Notes: generated from the sequence alone by a model not told the origin. 64,000 nt of DNA from Mesodorylaimus sp. YZB2_4 (GCA_030248295.1 JASANH010000135.1:1-64000); one strand, 5' to 3'; numbered from the stretch's first letter, positions 43,831 to 56,832 are shown. Program-made: numbers and translations.

Positions 43831-46084
43831 ATCTTACATTGCCAGCCCCAGCCCCTATATATGCGCGACTTGTATCGCGACCGCGCACACGACTTCGCTG
43901 CCTTCACAAACAGTCGGTGCCTCTGGCGTTGGCGCGTGTCTGCCTCGCAGGGTACATATTCGAAATATGCTCACACAAGACGTCGTGTCTCGTTGGCACG
44001 CACAGGCCCCAGTTAGGTCCGTTTCAGTGTGTTATAAGCAGCAAATAAGTATAACAACTTGCAGTCCGCGAAACCGGGGAATTCAAATTCACAGTTTTAC
44101 CCCCCTCAGGTGGGTGTGCCCATACTTGCAGAATCGTGCGGGTCTAATTATTGTCGACCGCTCCCCAGTCGTACAACAGACAGGCGCATGTGCACCAAGC
44201 TCGCCGAGTTGCAGAGTTCACGCGAATGTTCTCGAAATTTTAGCGATAACCTAATTTGATATCAGTGACAATTTTGTAGAGAAAAATGTGCTCTGACAGA
44301 CAGATTTAATTTCGAGGCATGATTTTTCGATCTCAGGGTTTATGAAAGATTTTTCGTAAATTTTCGCAATTCAAATGGAAAAGATTGGTTTAAAGGTGAT
44401 TAAAGCTGTGGAAGCGAAACAAAGACAATCGGTCGATAAAGCATATTTGCTTCTACGAAATTGTCACTGACGTAAACCCTGATTATCGCTAAAAATTGCG
44501 AGAAAAATCGCCCGAAAGAGGCGAAGTCGCAAAAATGCGTTTCGTCAGGCGCGTGTGCACTCGACTATATTTTGGACCTGACAGTTGCTAGGTGTACTGT
44601 ATGAGTTTTGTGCAGTAGTGAACTCACCAAAAAGTGGCACTGTTTCACTTTTACTCCTGCTTGTGCCTACCATCGTGCTCTGTATCATTTTCAAGAGCAA
44701 AAATTTAAATGAAATGAACTCTACCTCTGCCTGAAATGAACGCAAAATTTCTCTACCTAATCGCAAGATATTTTGCAATTTGTCAATAACACATGATCAG
44801 AAGGTTGCAGTGGCATGGTCGTAGAAAAGCCTGCGGATATCCTGTGGAGCCATGAGTACAAGTACGGACTTCCAGAATAGCATCTGGCTGTAGACAGCTT
44901 ACAGTATATGGACAAGAGATCGCAGTGCTGGTTGGCTGAAAGAGGATATGGATGCTAAATAATAATGCGGCTCAAAGGGAAACTGTTGGGTACTGTAACG
45001 ATATTCTGCACGGATTTGAACGCAACAAAACTCGAAAACCATGAGTCCAAATGGCTTCAGTTTCATCCCCTCTGTTTATAAGGTTTGCGAATCAGGGCTG
45101 TCGACTAATTGATAACTTCACCCTACATGTCATCAAGGTGTGTTTCGATTCAACTTATGTACGTATAAGAGAGAACCACATAACTTGAATTCGGCTGCTT
45201 TATAAATAAAACATTATATGTACAAGACATCAACAATGTCTGCTAGCAGCGAAAGTTCGAGGGTTTGCAGAAGGCGTACGGCACTAGAGCCGTGGGTCAA
45301 TGCGTTTAAGCAAACCAAAATCTTATCGAAATCGCACGACGCAAAAACTCCTGCTCCAGACTGGCGATGGGATAAAGTCTGCGCACGTAAAGATAAGAAA
45401 CTTTCAGAAATGTCGAAATAAAAATCAACTAATGTCTTGCGGTGAGACATCTGACCTTTGATTAGCTGAAAGAAAATCCAGCAATAAATAACAAAAGCTG
45501 CTACTGAGTAGCCAGTCGGCCAAAATACCAGTTGCGCGATATGAACACAAATTTCTGGCTCCTGTTGCTCTTGAAGATAGTTTTGTCAAGTTCTCGAGAG
45601 CAAACTCTCACCGCATTTGCTCCACCGAATTGAACATTGGAAAATTCCGAATTTGCTCCATCGATATTTTCCAATGTTCAATTTGTTTTATCTACAGCTG
45701 TCCCTACGCGAGGTCTATTCGCGACACCACAGCTGGTGGTGCCACCATCAGCACCTCCTCAACGACTTACTTCCTCTGCCGCAAGCTACACGCTTGAATC
45801 CAACGGCTGCGGTGTCATTTGCGCAACCAGTGCATGCAGCAACGATGGGGATACTGAGCAACCAATTGTGACAAGGACAAATTTGACTGTGTTTGCTGAG
45901 GACAGCAACAGGTTCAATAAGTCAAGGATAATCACAGTGACTTCTCAAACTATTTCTGGCCACGATTTGAGCGATGGCCATTTTTTGCCATTCTAAACTA
46001 GATACTGTGCCAGCTGACAGTTTTACGGCCGGCGGGTGGATAACAGACGTGACTAACACTTGGTCTTGTAAAAATCGACTTGAA
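43831..46084. other. No gene recognised
   Basis: Includes a 120-codon plus frame (45637-45996), Pro/Ser-rich, of unknown nature, and a perfect 18-bp hairpin at 45628-45683. The frame at 43709-44254 extends from the integrase relic and then loses similarity. Confidence 0.4.
45628..45683. repeat. Perfect 18-bp inverted repeat
   Basis: AATTGAACATTGGAAAAT (45628-45645) and its exact inverse (45666-45683) surround a 20-nt loop. Confidence 0.95.
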
Positions 46085-46398
46085 GACGAAATGCACTCTA
46101 GAATCGATATCAGAATATCGGAAAGAGTTTGATATTTAGATTTAGCACCCACGTACTGCACCCGTACTTTAAGGGGGCTGCCAAAATCCTGTACCGCCAC
46201 CACCTATGGAAAAAAGTTAAAATTCTTGATTTCAAGGGGGACCATTAGGGAAATAAATATTTTGACTTCTCAAATAAATGGAATAGCGGTAAAAAATTGG
46301 CAATACCTTATACTATGTAAGTGAGCGCTGAATCTGAGTATCATATTTATATCTGTTTTCAATATGCCCACAGATTCTAGAGGGTACTTCGTCTTAAG
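46085..46398. repeat. MITE family C, second copy
   Basis: The left part (TAGAATCGATATCAGAATAT, then GCACCCACGTACTG, then GCCAAAATCCTG) corresponds block by block to 30105-30190. The right part ends in text inverse to the left start (GATTCTAGAGGGTAC). It is longer internally than the copy at 30100. Confidence 0.65.
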
Positions 46399-46499
46399 AT
46401 TTTTGACTGGAGCTGCACAACAAAACAAGGACTTGTCCCCACTTGAAAGTTTACTGGTACACCAGTGGGAACCGGACCGGAACGAAACGAAACATATAG

Positions 46500-46600
46500 A
46501 ACCAATAGAGCCGAGACAGGTCTGACAATGGGTTCGACCCAAATTTAACCCAAAAATTTTGATCGAATCCAACCGAAACCCATTTTTAAAAGTCAATCCA
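46500..46600. repeat. GGGTTGGGTTCGA-type repeat
   Basis: On the minus strand it aligns with 59361-59450 (AAAATGGGTTTxGGTTGG, TTCGA, AAAATTTT). A dispersed end of an unknown element that abuts the MITE at 46615. Confidence 0.5.
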
Positions 46601-46614
46601 TTTGCTAGTAAACC

Positions 46615-47700
46615 CATGGCTATATACTTAAGTAATCTAAGGCTCCCTGAACCCCTAGAAAACCGGTTCAGCATGCTCTGACGGGTCGGCCATCACGCTG
46701 AAATTCAAAAAAATGGGCTTCCAAGGCCTCTTTTTAAAATGATGTCGCAAAAATAGTCATTGCAAAAGGTTTTTAGCTACAAATGAGGAAGTGACGTCGA
46801 CCTCTCGCTTCATTGCCAAAAATGGGCAAAGTAATTTGAATTTGGCGCCTCACAGGTATTCTACCGCCAGCAATGCAATAAGGTGCGCGCTGGCGCGAGG
46901 CAGAAAAGGCGTGGAACAAGAAAGATTGAGGAGGGGAAAGTGGAAATGGTTGAGTAGCTGCCCTGCTTGGTTACGAAGTTTCTTAAGCTAAGTTGTGAAT
47001 GCAAAGGCAGGCACTAAGCGCAACTAAACACGAACACGAACATACTGTGTGCGCGAATGTTTTCTTGCCGATCAAACAGTGCCTTTTGTAAAAAAACCTA
47101 CAAATAAATTTTTTGTTGCATGTTGAATAGCTCAGGGTCTAACCTCAGCCGCTGTTTTGCTTCCTTCGAACATTGCCTTTCTCAGTGTGCCTCAGCCTCA
47201 GCCTCAGCGCTTTTTTCGCAGACTTCGTGCGATGCCAGAAAAAGTTCAAAGTCAGGGTAACTTCGCAGAGGCAGGAAAGCTCCAAAACGTTTACTCCTGC
47301 GTAGAGTGGAACCTGCGTCACTCAGCTGTGTAATCCGGCTCTGTACCTCTCCGCCTCCTCTCCGCTTTGTGTGTGGGTCTAGTGGGCGACACAATGACCG
47401 CCAGTTGTTACTTTAAATCCATTTCGCAAGTCGAACAGCCTTTTGTACCTGAGCATCACAACAAGTGCACCAAATTCAAATTGTTTTGCCCATGTTTGGG
47501 AATGAAGCGAAAAGTCGACGTCATTCCCTCATTTGTAGCTAAAAACCTTTTGGAATGACTATTTTTGCGACATCATTTCAAAAAGAGGCCTTGGAAGCCC
47601 ATTTTTTTGAATTTCAGCGTGATGGCCGACCCGTCGGAGCATGCTGAACCGGTGTTATAGGCGTTCAGGGAGGCATAGATTACTTAAGTATATAGCCATG
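46615..47700. mobile_element. MITE family D with about 190-bp TIRs
   Basis: 46615-46805 and 47512-47700 are inverted copies, with about 90 percent agreement by eye, beginning CATGGCTATATACTTAAG and containing GGTCGGCCATCACGCTGAAA. About 700 bp of interior shows no transposase. Target duplication is unclear. A nonautonomous DNA transposon is the simplest reading. Confidence 0.85.
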
Positions 47701-48377
47701 AGTGAACCCAAACCCAAGCCATAAAACCTATATTTTTTGGAAAAATTGACTAAAATCACAAAAAGCACCGTTTTCAGTGAAGTATAATATCAGTATGACG
47801 CACATTTTACACGTTTTTAATACATTTTGAGGAATTTCTATGTTCTACGACCTCAGAAAAACGCAATATTCGCAGTAGTTTAACTCGGAAGTCTCCTCTG
47901 AGAGAGGATGGTCGGTCAATGGAGGAGTCTCCCCTGGACTCACCAGGGGTCCAGGTATAACATTTTGACGCTGCACATAACCTCTGAGAATTGACCTTAC
48001 AGCAGTTGATGCCAGATGTAAGTTATGCAGCAGGTGATTAAAACTGCCATGATCTAATCTGGCCGTACATTCAAATTCGGTTTTCGGACTCCTTCTAAAA
48101 GAGATAGTCAACCTGAGACTTCCTGTTCGCATGTCAACCACCATTCCCCTTCCGAGCTCTAAGCTTCGAATAACATGACCCTGACATATTTTCATACCTT
48201 TTTACCAAACGAAACCAAAACCGCTATCTTAAAAACAAATTCTCATCCTAAAGTTGTCAAAAAAATGTTCACGAGGCAAATATGAACTACTCAGTATCAT
48301 TACTTATCACTAAACAAATCGCTTATCAAATCCAATATTTTTCCTCATTTATAGATACCATAGTACACAAGATCGTA
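47701..48377. other. Downstream of ACADVL; unknown 116-codon frame
   Basis: A minus frame (48195-47845) of 116 codons has no recognised family and no start context that stands out. It may be part of the ACADVL 3' flank or a repeat. Confidence 0.25.
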
Positions 48378-51300
48378 TTACATGCCTAACGGGTGCTGGT
48401 GCAATAAGCCTTGATGCTTGCACGCCTCAAGGGCTAATTGCGTCATGGCTTCGAAATCTTTCTTGTCTTTTGACGATTTCAAGACGGCTAAATTAGCTTT
48501 CACTCGATCCGCAGCCTGTAAAAAGAAATTGAAGCAGGTAAATACCGGCGAATGAACATACAGTACATACATCAACACATTGAAAAACAAAGCCCCGGAT
48601 GGGATTCGAACTCTCGCCCCTAGATTGCTGTCTGATGTCAAGTACTAGCTACTGCACCAGAATGAACTCCACACCGCCTTCAAGACCTGTTCTTATGAGG
48701 ATTGAATAAAGAGAGGTAACTCCATGAATTTTTCAAAGTTTCCATGTCTTTGTCATCCCGCCAAGGATATCTCTTCCATACACGGCGATTTTAACCCGAG
48801 AACCACAAATTTTGCTCACCTGGCTACATAAGACGCGAACAATCAATTTCTCGTGTTCAGCTGACGGAGCGCCTTGAGCGATCGATCGACTGGCTCGGGC
48901 CAACACAGTCACCATTGAGTAAATGTCGATAGTCGCGTTGGCCAATCGACTCAACAAATATTGTTCGTCAATAATACCTTTGCCATATTTGATCAACAAA
49001 GCCTCCACGCTAGATCCAAACAATTCTACCGATTCGCTGGCCTAAAAATCATTTATTCTTAAAATTTCAAAAAAAAAACTATACTTAAAATTATCTTACC
49101 AATTTAGCAGAATCGCTTAAACTCGAGTGCACATTCTTGCCGAGGTCTACATTTCCAGTTCGCAGTCCTGCAATCCTAAAAAAACATGAGCGATGAAAAA
49201 CCAAAAAAGTGAAAACTCGTTTTTGCAATTTATGTAAATGCTCACCGTTGCAAACGCTTGCTAGCTTCGCTAAAAATGACAGCAACATTCGCAGATTTCA
49301 TTTGTTCGAGCGTTTCTTTCAGATGACTTCCAGCGTACTGAAACAGAATTTCTCATATCATCATGTATTCGCAAGGTCTGCATGCTTAGGATAAGATAAT
49401 AAGCACAGATGCTAATTTCCTCATTTTCAAATCCAACTTTCTGGCGAACAAAGTGTGTTTCTAGCTGGTTTTCTACAAAAGACAAGCTCAATAATTAAAA
49501 ACTCCACTATCTACGAAATGGCGAGTGAACAAAAATTTTTATGAGAATTATGAGGGGTAGGAGGGGACATTTTCACCAGATGCAGAAAGTAGGCGTTTTC
49601 CTACGCATTCCTCGGAGCACTCTACCAAAATCCCTGTTGGACCAGGCTGGCCTGGCACAACGAAATCCCAAACGCCGTGTCCCACTGAACCCGCCAATGA
49701 CATAAGAGCGTAGAGCTTGGGTACAAACCTGGGCTGTCTTGCACCAAACATAATATCATACCTGAATTCCACTTAGTGCAACAAATAAACGTAAAATATC
49801 ATTCGTGCCTTCAAAAATACGGAAAATACGTAAATCGCGCATAACTCGTTCCAATCCAGTCTCCTACAAGAAATTAAATTATTCTGGGTCTTGGCTGAGA
49901 ATCATAAATAATTTTTTACTTTCATGTATCCCATGCCTCCTAAAACTTGGATGGCTTCATCGCAAACGTACCAAGCCGATTCCTGCAAAAAAAACTAAGT
50001 CTTTATCATCATGATCAGTTTCCGAATGTTTCATCAAGCCGTGGGTCCACTTCGTGCAAAAACTAATAGTAAGTGCCAGCAAGCAAGAGAACTCGAAGAA
50101 TACCCAAAAAAGTGAGCTTGTCGACCTTGGATCAGGTTTTTTGAGAAAGCTCGCAAGAAAAAACGACCAGTGCCAGGCCAGAAGCCAAAATACACATACC
50201 GATCCGTAAACTTTGCCAATAGCTGCTTCCAATTGATAATCCTTCGATCCCTTATCCATCACGCCGCTAATCATGTAAGCCATTGACTAAAAACCAAAAA
50301 TTTCTCTCATTTTTCGCAGAGTAAGCCACGAAAAGAGCTTACCTCAGTCACATATTGTCTCAAAATCATACTGGCTAATTTTTCTTGAATTGATCCAAAA
50401 TCTTGAATCTTACGACCGAATTGTGTGCGAGTTGATGCGTGTTCAAGCTGAAAAGGCACCAGAAAATCAGTGATAAACTAATAAAAATCTGTTTTACCCC
50501 GACCCAAAGAAACCAGTCAGAAAAAAAATAAATTAGTGGCGATAAAACAAGGATATCAGGGTTCATCACATAAGAAACGGAAAATGATTTTCTTCGACAT
50601 TTGCAACTTTTTCAGACAAATTTGATTCTTTTTGATCATTTTCAAATTATCCTAATGTAGACCAAACCTATTTCACCTGGTTTCCAGCAAGATCATCGAA
50701 TACGCAGGAAACGCGGGAGATTTAAAATTTGAAGCCTTTAGGAGATTGCGCGGGAGATTTGACTGTAGTCTGTCACACAAAGTTGATGATTTTACCCCAA
50801 AAATTCCCATTTTCCCAGGTTTTTGAGGCACTTTCGGGATTCCCAGACTTTTTAGGTTTTCCAGCCTCGCATGAACCCTAACTATTGCAAAAACTCACAG
50901 CTTTCTGTATGCAAGCCCTTTGCGTTCCAGCCAAAGCTGCAGCCATACCGAATCGACCACTATTCAAGATTTCCATGGCAATTTTGAATCCTTCGCCTTC
51001 CTCTTAAAGACAAAGTTTAGTCACGAAAGTTTCCAAAATTCACTAAGCTTACTTCCTAGCAAATTTTCTTTTGGTATTTTGACGTTATCAAAATGTACTT
51101 CGGCCGTATTCGATGCCTTGATGCCCATTTTCTTTTCGGGTGGACCGCTAGTTATTCCGCCAAAACTACGTTCCACGATGAAAGCGGACACTTTTTCTTT
51201 GACAACTCCATCGGGACCTTTGACTGGAGTCTGCAAAATAGAATTGCATCTGAATCTAAAACTGAAGCAATGAATTTTTTGCATACCTGCGCAAAAACAG

Positions 51301-52367
51301 TAAAAATTTCGGATATACCACCATTACTGATCCAAATTTTGCTGCCGTTCAAAATGTAATGCTTGCCATCGGGAGATAGTTCAGCGTGCGATCGAATAGA
51401 CTACAAATAATCTTTTTGTTTAACATTATATTCGAATAACGAGTAATTTTAACTCACATTTGCATCCGATCCACTGCTCGGTTCAGTTAAACTGAACGCA
51501 GCGAAATTTTTACCCGAAGCCAAATTCGGAAGATATTTTTTCTTTTGTGCCGGATTGCCAAACAACAAAATGCCTTTGAAACCGATCGACTGAAAAATGA
51601 AATTACAAACATTCACGGAACGAAATACAGGTGCAAGTTACCTGATGGGCACCCAAAGCGATACCGACGCCCAAGTCATGGGCGCCGACGATTTCCACCA
51701 AACGTGCATATTGCGTATTGGTCAGTCCAAGACCACCGTGCTCAGTCGGGACTTGCAATCCGAAAGCACCTAAATCTTTTAAACCTTGCAAAGCTTTTGG
51801 TTCGACCGATTCCAATGAATCGTTTTTCGCAGCGTCATTGACTTCCTAAACATAAATTTTTCAATGAAAAATTGCGTTTTCAGGATTTGGATTAACCCAA
51901 AAAAAATTCTCGCATACTCTAGGGCAGATTGTGGTCACGACACGTCTGGTCAACTCACCTCGAAAAATTTTTGGGTAGGTCCAACCAGCATCCGCAATGT
52001 TTCTTTCGTGTCATCGGTCAAAACATCGGGATAAGGGAATACGTCGACGGTCTCAGCACGACCACGGAAAATGTTCATGACAAAAGAGTTTGAATCCTAA
52101 ACACACTTTTCTTTTTAAAATAAACTGTCTGATCACAGTTTTCAATTACTTTTTTCTTTTTATCCAGTGATTTTTCATGCGTCTCTTTAACCGCTTTAGC
52201 TGGTTTTGCGCTCGTTTGTTGCGGTTGCGGCGCAGTTGCAGTAGCAAACTGTTTTCTGAAAAAGATGACAGGGATTTCAGGGATGATGAAATTTCAAATA
52301 GTATGATAGCGTACCGCATAAACCCGTTCCGAGCCAGAAGCAAAACGGCAGCTTTCTTTGATGCCAT
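48378..52367 (-). CDS. ACADVL: Very-long-chain acyl-CoA dehydrogenase, mitochondrial, 637 aa
   Basis: Sixteen exons with GT-AG introns and consistent phases: 52367-52315, 52255-52150, 52096-51959, 51845-51642, 51589-51458, 51400-51287, 51230-51053, 51002-50899, 50447-50343, 50286-50200, 49982-49920, 49863-49762, 49337-49246, 49175-49100, 49041-48820 and 48515-48378. They total 1914 nt. The product should catalyse the first, FAD-dependent step of mitochondrial beta-oxidation of long-chain acyl-CoA. A basic N-terminus ([16 protein letters not shown]) suits mitochondrial import. Family blocks: [44 protein letters not shown] (flavin/substrate site), [52 protein letters not shown] and [19 protein letters not shown]. 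The Glu of FEGTND (about residue 446) is the expected catalytic base. A C-terminal extension of ~170 residues typical of VLCAD (membrane association) is present. ACAD9 is the closest alternative. The gene looks intact. Confidence 0.95.
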
Positions 52368-53227
52368 GTTTCCTTATTTTCGAAATTATGAACGGAGAAT
52401 TGCTAGAAAAGTAATATTTCGTGTATAAAATGCGAAATCAGATAATGGAATAATGAAATGAGCTTTTGCGCTTCGAAAGATTTCCAACGGACTAAGCGTA
52501 ACAAATCTCAATTTTAACCCAAGATGCACGGAATGTATGTAGTGGCTAATCAAAGTGCGAAGTTCAAAAACTAACCTACCTTTTAAATTTTTTTTCCGCA
52601 CGTCCAAAATCGGAACAAAACACCACGTGCGAGAACACGACCAACCACGCGACGACCCTCGATCAAAACAGATAGAAGCCAGGCTGTGCGAGAAAGATAG
52701 TGCCAACAGCAGGCACTTTACACTTTGCACTTTGCACACGATGCACGTCACTCGTCGCTAGGCCTGTCGACGTCAGACGAAAATGCTTGCGAGAGCGAGC
52801 GTTGAATGCTTGGCCTAGTTTCCCGCCACGTAAATCGCACCTGCTGAAAGCAAATTCTTGCCAGACTTGAAAATTTATAAAGCAGGAACCGGTTTTAACG
52901 AAATTAATTACATATGTCATAGTGTTGAGAAGAGACGTCAGCGTTTCTTATATCTAAACTGCTAAAATGTAAATTAAGGCAGTGCGGTTTAGTTGTCGAC
53001 TTCACCAGCCTTTGATGCTCAGGTTTTGGTCACAGTTTTAAAACTAGCGGAAATTTCAAAAATCTGAGTATAGGTGTGCTGTTTGCCACTAGTTACTAAC
53101 GATCAGGGAAGTTCTTGTTTGCGCAAGAAGAAGTCTCCAAATTCAAAAAATCATGTCCTAGCCAATGTAGCCGTAACATAGCATCAGAAATCAGAGAAGC
53201 TCCTCAAAACGCAGAAACATTTACGTC
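52368..53227. other. Upstream of ACADVL; no gene recognised
   Basis: Expected to hold the ACADVL promoter. No definite core element was identified. A CRE-like word (CGACGTCAG) lies at about 52770. Confidence 0.35.
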
Positions 53228-54150
53228 TCATATTCTGCTATCACAAGTATGATTACGTAATTCAATATTTTTTAATTCCATAGGCTGATGCACTGGTTCA
53301 GTGAAATTTGCCACAATCACTAAAATATTTTTGTTTCTTGGACGTTTATGACGGTTTTCTATTGAATCTGAAACCAAAGGAAAGTGAAGTGACTGCTTGG
53401 AAAAATTATGGTCCATCTCAACAAACTTGGGAAACAACTTTAACTTTACTTTGCAAGCAATAAAAATAAGATCGACTAGTTGTCCGATTAAGATGAAAAA
53501 TGCAGCAGGAAACGAGTATTCACACGAATTATTGGTGGGGGAGGATGGCTCGCGATTTGTTTCATCACAGACCGAAGTATTTAATTTAAGGTGCCTTGCT
53601 GCAGCGACTTCATGAAGTACTTTCATCAGAAACCGTGCGTCCTCTCTTTTCTTGAGATAAAATTCTTCCATGCCGTATCCACATTTTTCTGACAGAAGCT
53701 TGTCGTTGCAAGCGTATCTGAGACTGTACTCCCTAAATATATATTAGGTAAATTTTAATTATTGATTCATTCATATTTTACTCAGTTAAAATCCTGTATA
53801 TGCACTTTACGTGTATGAGACATATTAGAGAAAATAAATCGAAGAGGGAAGAAGGAGCGTGGCATGGTTATCCTAGAAATATATTTCTAGACACTGTATG
53901 CACGTCCCCATGCTTGTAAAAATCTGTCGTCGATCGCATATGTAAAAGTTTCTATATGAAAGGACCGCCCCTTTGCAATGTTTACTGTATTCTGTTTTTT
54001 TGGAAGACACCCGCAATAGGGTATATCCGGCATTATGAACATGCGACTGCAATCAGTGCCTGACGTGGCACCTTGACAAGTACTCCCCGCTCCTCCAGAA
54101 TACACCCATTGCCTCGGAGTACATATTGTATATGTTTCGACATAGTGTTG
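53228..54150 (-). CDS. Possible Cys-rich secreted protein (exons uncertain)
   Basis: Two coding-looking pieces share the minus strand. The upstream one (about 54150-53986) reads TICTPRQWVYSGGAGSTC ... SGTDCSR ... DIPYCGCLPKK and ends at a donor (GTAAAC). The downstream one (53732-53228) opens after an acceptor (ATATTTAG) and reads EYSLRYACNDKLLSEKCGYG followed by a Lys/Glu-rich helix. The first piece recalls trypsin-inhibitor-like Cys-rich domains only loosely. The two pieces do not join in phase as I have drawn them, so they may be different genes or a further exon is missing. Function unknown. Confidence 0.3.
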
Positions 54151-54360
54151 ATATGAACTTGAAAAAAGATATAGATGAGATTTAGATATCTATATCCTAC
54201 AAAAATATAGATGCGATTATGACTATTCTAATCATATCCAGCCTTGATACAGTTAAATGAAACTGAAATTGAATCTTTTTAGAATCAGTTAGATTCAGTT
54301 TTCAAATGCCGCGTTATATATAATTAGTGATCTGGTTCCGGCTGTCTGTTCAGATCTTTC

Positions 54361-55109
54361 AGAGAAACGAAATTCAGCGAAGACGATCGCAGGTTCATCG
54401 AATGGTTGTCCAAAAAATCCAGCAATAGTGCTCGGCATGCATTCGATCATCGATAAAAATCAATCGGCCGTTGCCATTCTACGCCATGCACCCACAAACC
54501 ATGGCATTACCACCACCGAATTTGACTGTCCCACGGGTGCAGCTACCGTGTACGCTTCACCTGCCTTCCACCACTCTTTGATTGGACCATCTGATGACAC
54601 AAGATTGAATTTCGACTCGTCTGACAACAAGATCTTTCTCCAATACTCTAAGGACTTGTTCCTGTTTTCCAGGGCAAACGTAGACGGCCTTTCATGTGCC
54701 GGTCGGAAAGGAATGGTTTTTTGCGGTCAGTGTGTGATCGGAATTCAGCCTCATGCAGACGTCGACAAATAGTTTTTGGCGAAATCGTGATGTTCTTGGA
54801 TTGTTGGAGTTGGCTGGCCGCTTGGACGGCCGATCTCCGCCGATTCGCCTTGACTTTGTTGACTATTTTGTGATCGATTCTGGATGCCGTCTTGCGTTTT
54901 TGCCCACAACCAGGCAAATCTTCAACTGTCTTGGAGATTTTCGACTTTTTGATGATTGAGAAGATATTAGAGCCTTTGAGGTCAGTAGCCTCGGCGAGTT
55001 GTCCATAGTAGATTGACCTCGATTCTTGAGATCGAACATTAATGACCATTCTCCAATACTCAGATAAGATTCTCGAGTCGCCACTTCGATGGTAGAAAGA
55101 AGGAGACAT
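54361..55109 (-). pseudogene. Tc1/mariner transposase relic
   Basis: The first 150 codons (55109-54648) are open and read as the bipartite HTH region of Tc1-like transposases (FSIIKKSKISKTVEDLPGCG, then ISPKTICRRLHEAEFRS and RKKPFLSDRH). Below 54650, frames alternate: LLSDESKFN (second catalytic Asp region of DD34E), a GT.KFGGG..MV.GC block, NGNGRLIFID and MHAEHYC. At least two frameshifts are needed. No TIRs were identified. Confidence 0.8.
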
Positions 55110-55887
55110 TTATATCCTATGCCGGAGGCACCTCTTTTTATACTGTCAGACCAGGAGCAAACCAAGACATAAATGGGCTTGGACAACAAAGGAAAACCAG
55201 AAAATCTGTAGCTGTGCGATTACTTTTGTCCCAGAAATATATTTTCGGGCCACTTGTCTTCTCCCTCGATTCACTGATCAACGGTAAAAGATAACTGAAT
55301 TCTGATTGATGGGCTTTGTTAAGCAAAAAATTCTCTATCCATCCATATCTTACTTATTGCTCTCTGTTGCACACATGAGGAAAAATTCACAGAAAAGCGC
55401 TGATACCCAACTTTGTGTAGGTGTCCGATTTCTTGTCCCCAACTGCATCCATATCAACACTACTTCAAGCATAGCTTCGAAGTACGCAGTACGTGTACGT
55501 ATACATACTGTAGTTTCATAGGATACGTCGACTAATCGTAAGCCCGCGATGTGACGTTTCAGGCACTTTTTTACATTGGCAGTTCACACAATCGTCGCGT
55601 CGCACGACTATTTGATGCAAACTATTCTGTGTTTTCTTGGCAGTTTTTCGAATCTTTAAAAAGGGTTGACGAGCAGAACTTTGGTGCGCCGGCCTTATTA
55701 GCAGACAAAAAGGAATCCCCTGTCTGCTCCGCGAGGGAGAATTCATTGCTTTATCCATCAACACGTCGTCTAGGCTGCTGTACACCCCCTCGAAACATTG
55801 TCTACGCGGTCCCGTCAAAGAGCTACTGGTCATCCGCAAAAGCATATTTTGAAGCTAAAAGCGTCAGAAAGATTTGTGATAACCTCA
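55110..55887. other. No gene recognised
   Basis: Open frames on both strands at 55516-55967 are mutual shadows, and the part above 55888 is the 3' end of the Cys-rich gene on the minus strand. Confidence 0.35.
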
Positions 55888-56623
55888 TTACCAGCAAGAC
55901 AAAGAGAGATATTCTTCAATTTCAGTTATATCATCGCTCTCGCCAGCGACCCAAGCGCTCATTTTAGCGTAACCTTGTTTGCCATCGGCTGTTAAGGAAT
56001 ATTTTGTTTGGCATGTGGTAGTGATATTTCCGCACCAATTTGCTATGCACTCTGCAGTTTTCTCATCGTGTCCTGAAAAAACACCTCGTGAGCTAACCGT
56101 GAAGATTAGCAGTAAAGCTATGAAGCTTGACTAGTCGTACTATCGTGAAAAGCAAATCATTATTAAGATAAAGAAAATACAGTATTGCCTTGCGACCTTT
56201 CTGAGCAATGAGGCCTCCCTTTTTCGACCGTCTCGAGCAGCATTGTCTCGGCTTAAAATCTAGCGCACGTCTAGTAAACCTACAGCATTTTATCGGTCTT
56301 TTAAATTTGATTTGTGATTGATTTTTAAGAGAGTTATCGCTTACCTGCGCGTCCCTTGATGTATCTGAGTTGTGTGCAAAACGCTGCATATTTCATGTCC
56401 CAATAAGCCAGTTCGAATTTTTTTGTCGCTGAATCGTTTAGGCAAGGAATCAGGCAATCTCGTACAGCGTTGTAGTAGTCGCATAGTTTCGTTAAGTGAA
56501 CGACTCTACTTTGAATGCATACGGCACCTGAGCCATCAACTATGCCGCTTGTCATTTTTTTGCATTCACCAACGCATATTTTTTCTTGATCGGCCTCAGA
56601 ATCGTTGGCTTTACAAAAGGATG
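55888..56623 (-). CDS. Small Cys-rich secreted-type protein, paralogue 2 (partial)
   Basis: Exon 56623-56345 and exon 56072-55888 are separated by a 272-bp intron in phase 1 (donor GTAAGCG, acceptor TTTTTTCAG). The first exon may begin at a CTTAG acceptor near 56624 or include a signal-peptide-like stretch (AFCLASFCKA). The chain reads KICVGECKK ... AVCIQSR ... KLCDYYNAVRDCLIPC ... YWDMKYAAFCTQL, then AECIANWCGNITTTC ... SAWVAGESDD ... SLSC. Cys spacing and the SWVAG/AWVAG block equal those of 37002-37485, and the intron sits at the same place and phase. TGC TGG TAA ends the frame beside a donor-like GTAATG, as in the paralogue, so both may have one more exon. Function unknown; probably extracellular. 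Confidence 0.6.
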
Positions 56624-56657
56624 CTAAGCAAAAGGCAATTTATAGAAAAAATTGAGT

Positions 56658-56706
56658 AACCTCGATTGAGGCGGTTATTACGGTGACAACCGCCTAAATC
56701 GAGGTT
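56658..56706. repeat. 19-bp hairpin, one mismatch
   Basis: AACCTCGATTGAGGCGGTT and its inverse at 56688-56706 differ at one position and enclose an 11-nt loop. Lies just upstream of the second Cys-rich gene. Confidence 0.9.
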
Positions 56707-56832
56707 TAAAGCTTACTGCTGAAACCCATTCAGCCGCGAGGTATAAAAAAACAAGTCCCAACCAGCAACTGGTTCATGTTTTGCTATCGTTGCGACGCTG
56801 CTTTAAAAGCAGTGGCATAAATGCCCCACGAT

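Noticed and set aside
48590..48665. tRNA gene in the last ACADVL intron (minus strand, AGTTCGAATCC)
   Set aside because: B-box is present but stems do not form a cloverleaf; at best a tRNA-derived fragment.
54428..54772. 114-residue plus-strand frame
   Set aside because: Antisense to the Tc1/mariner transposase relic.
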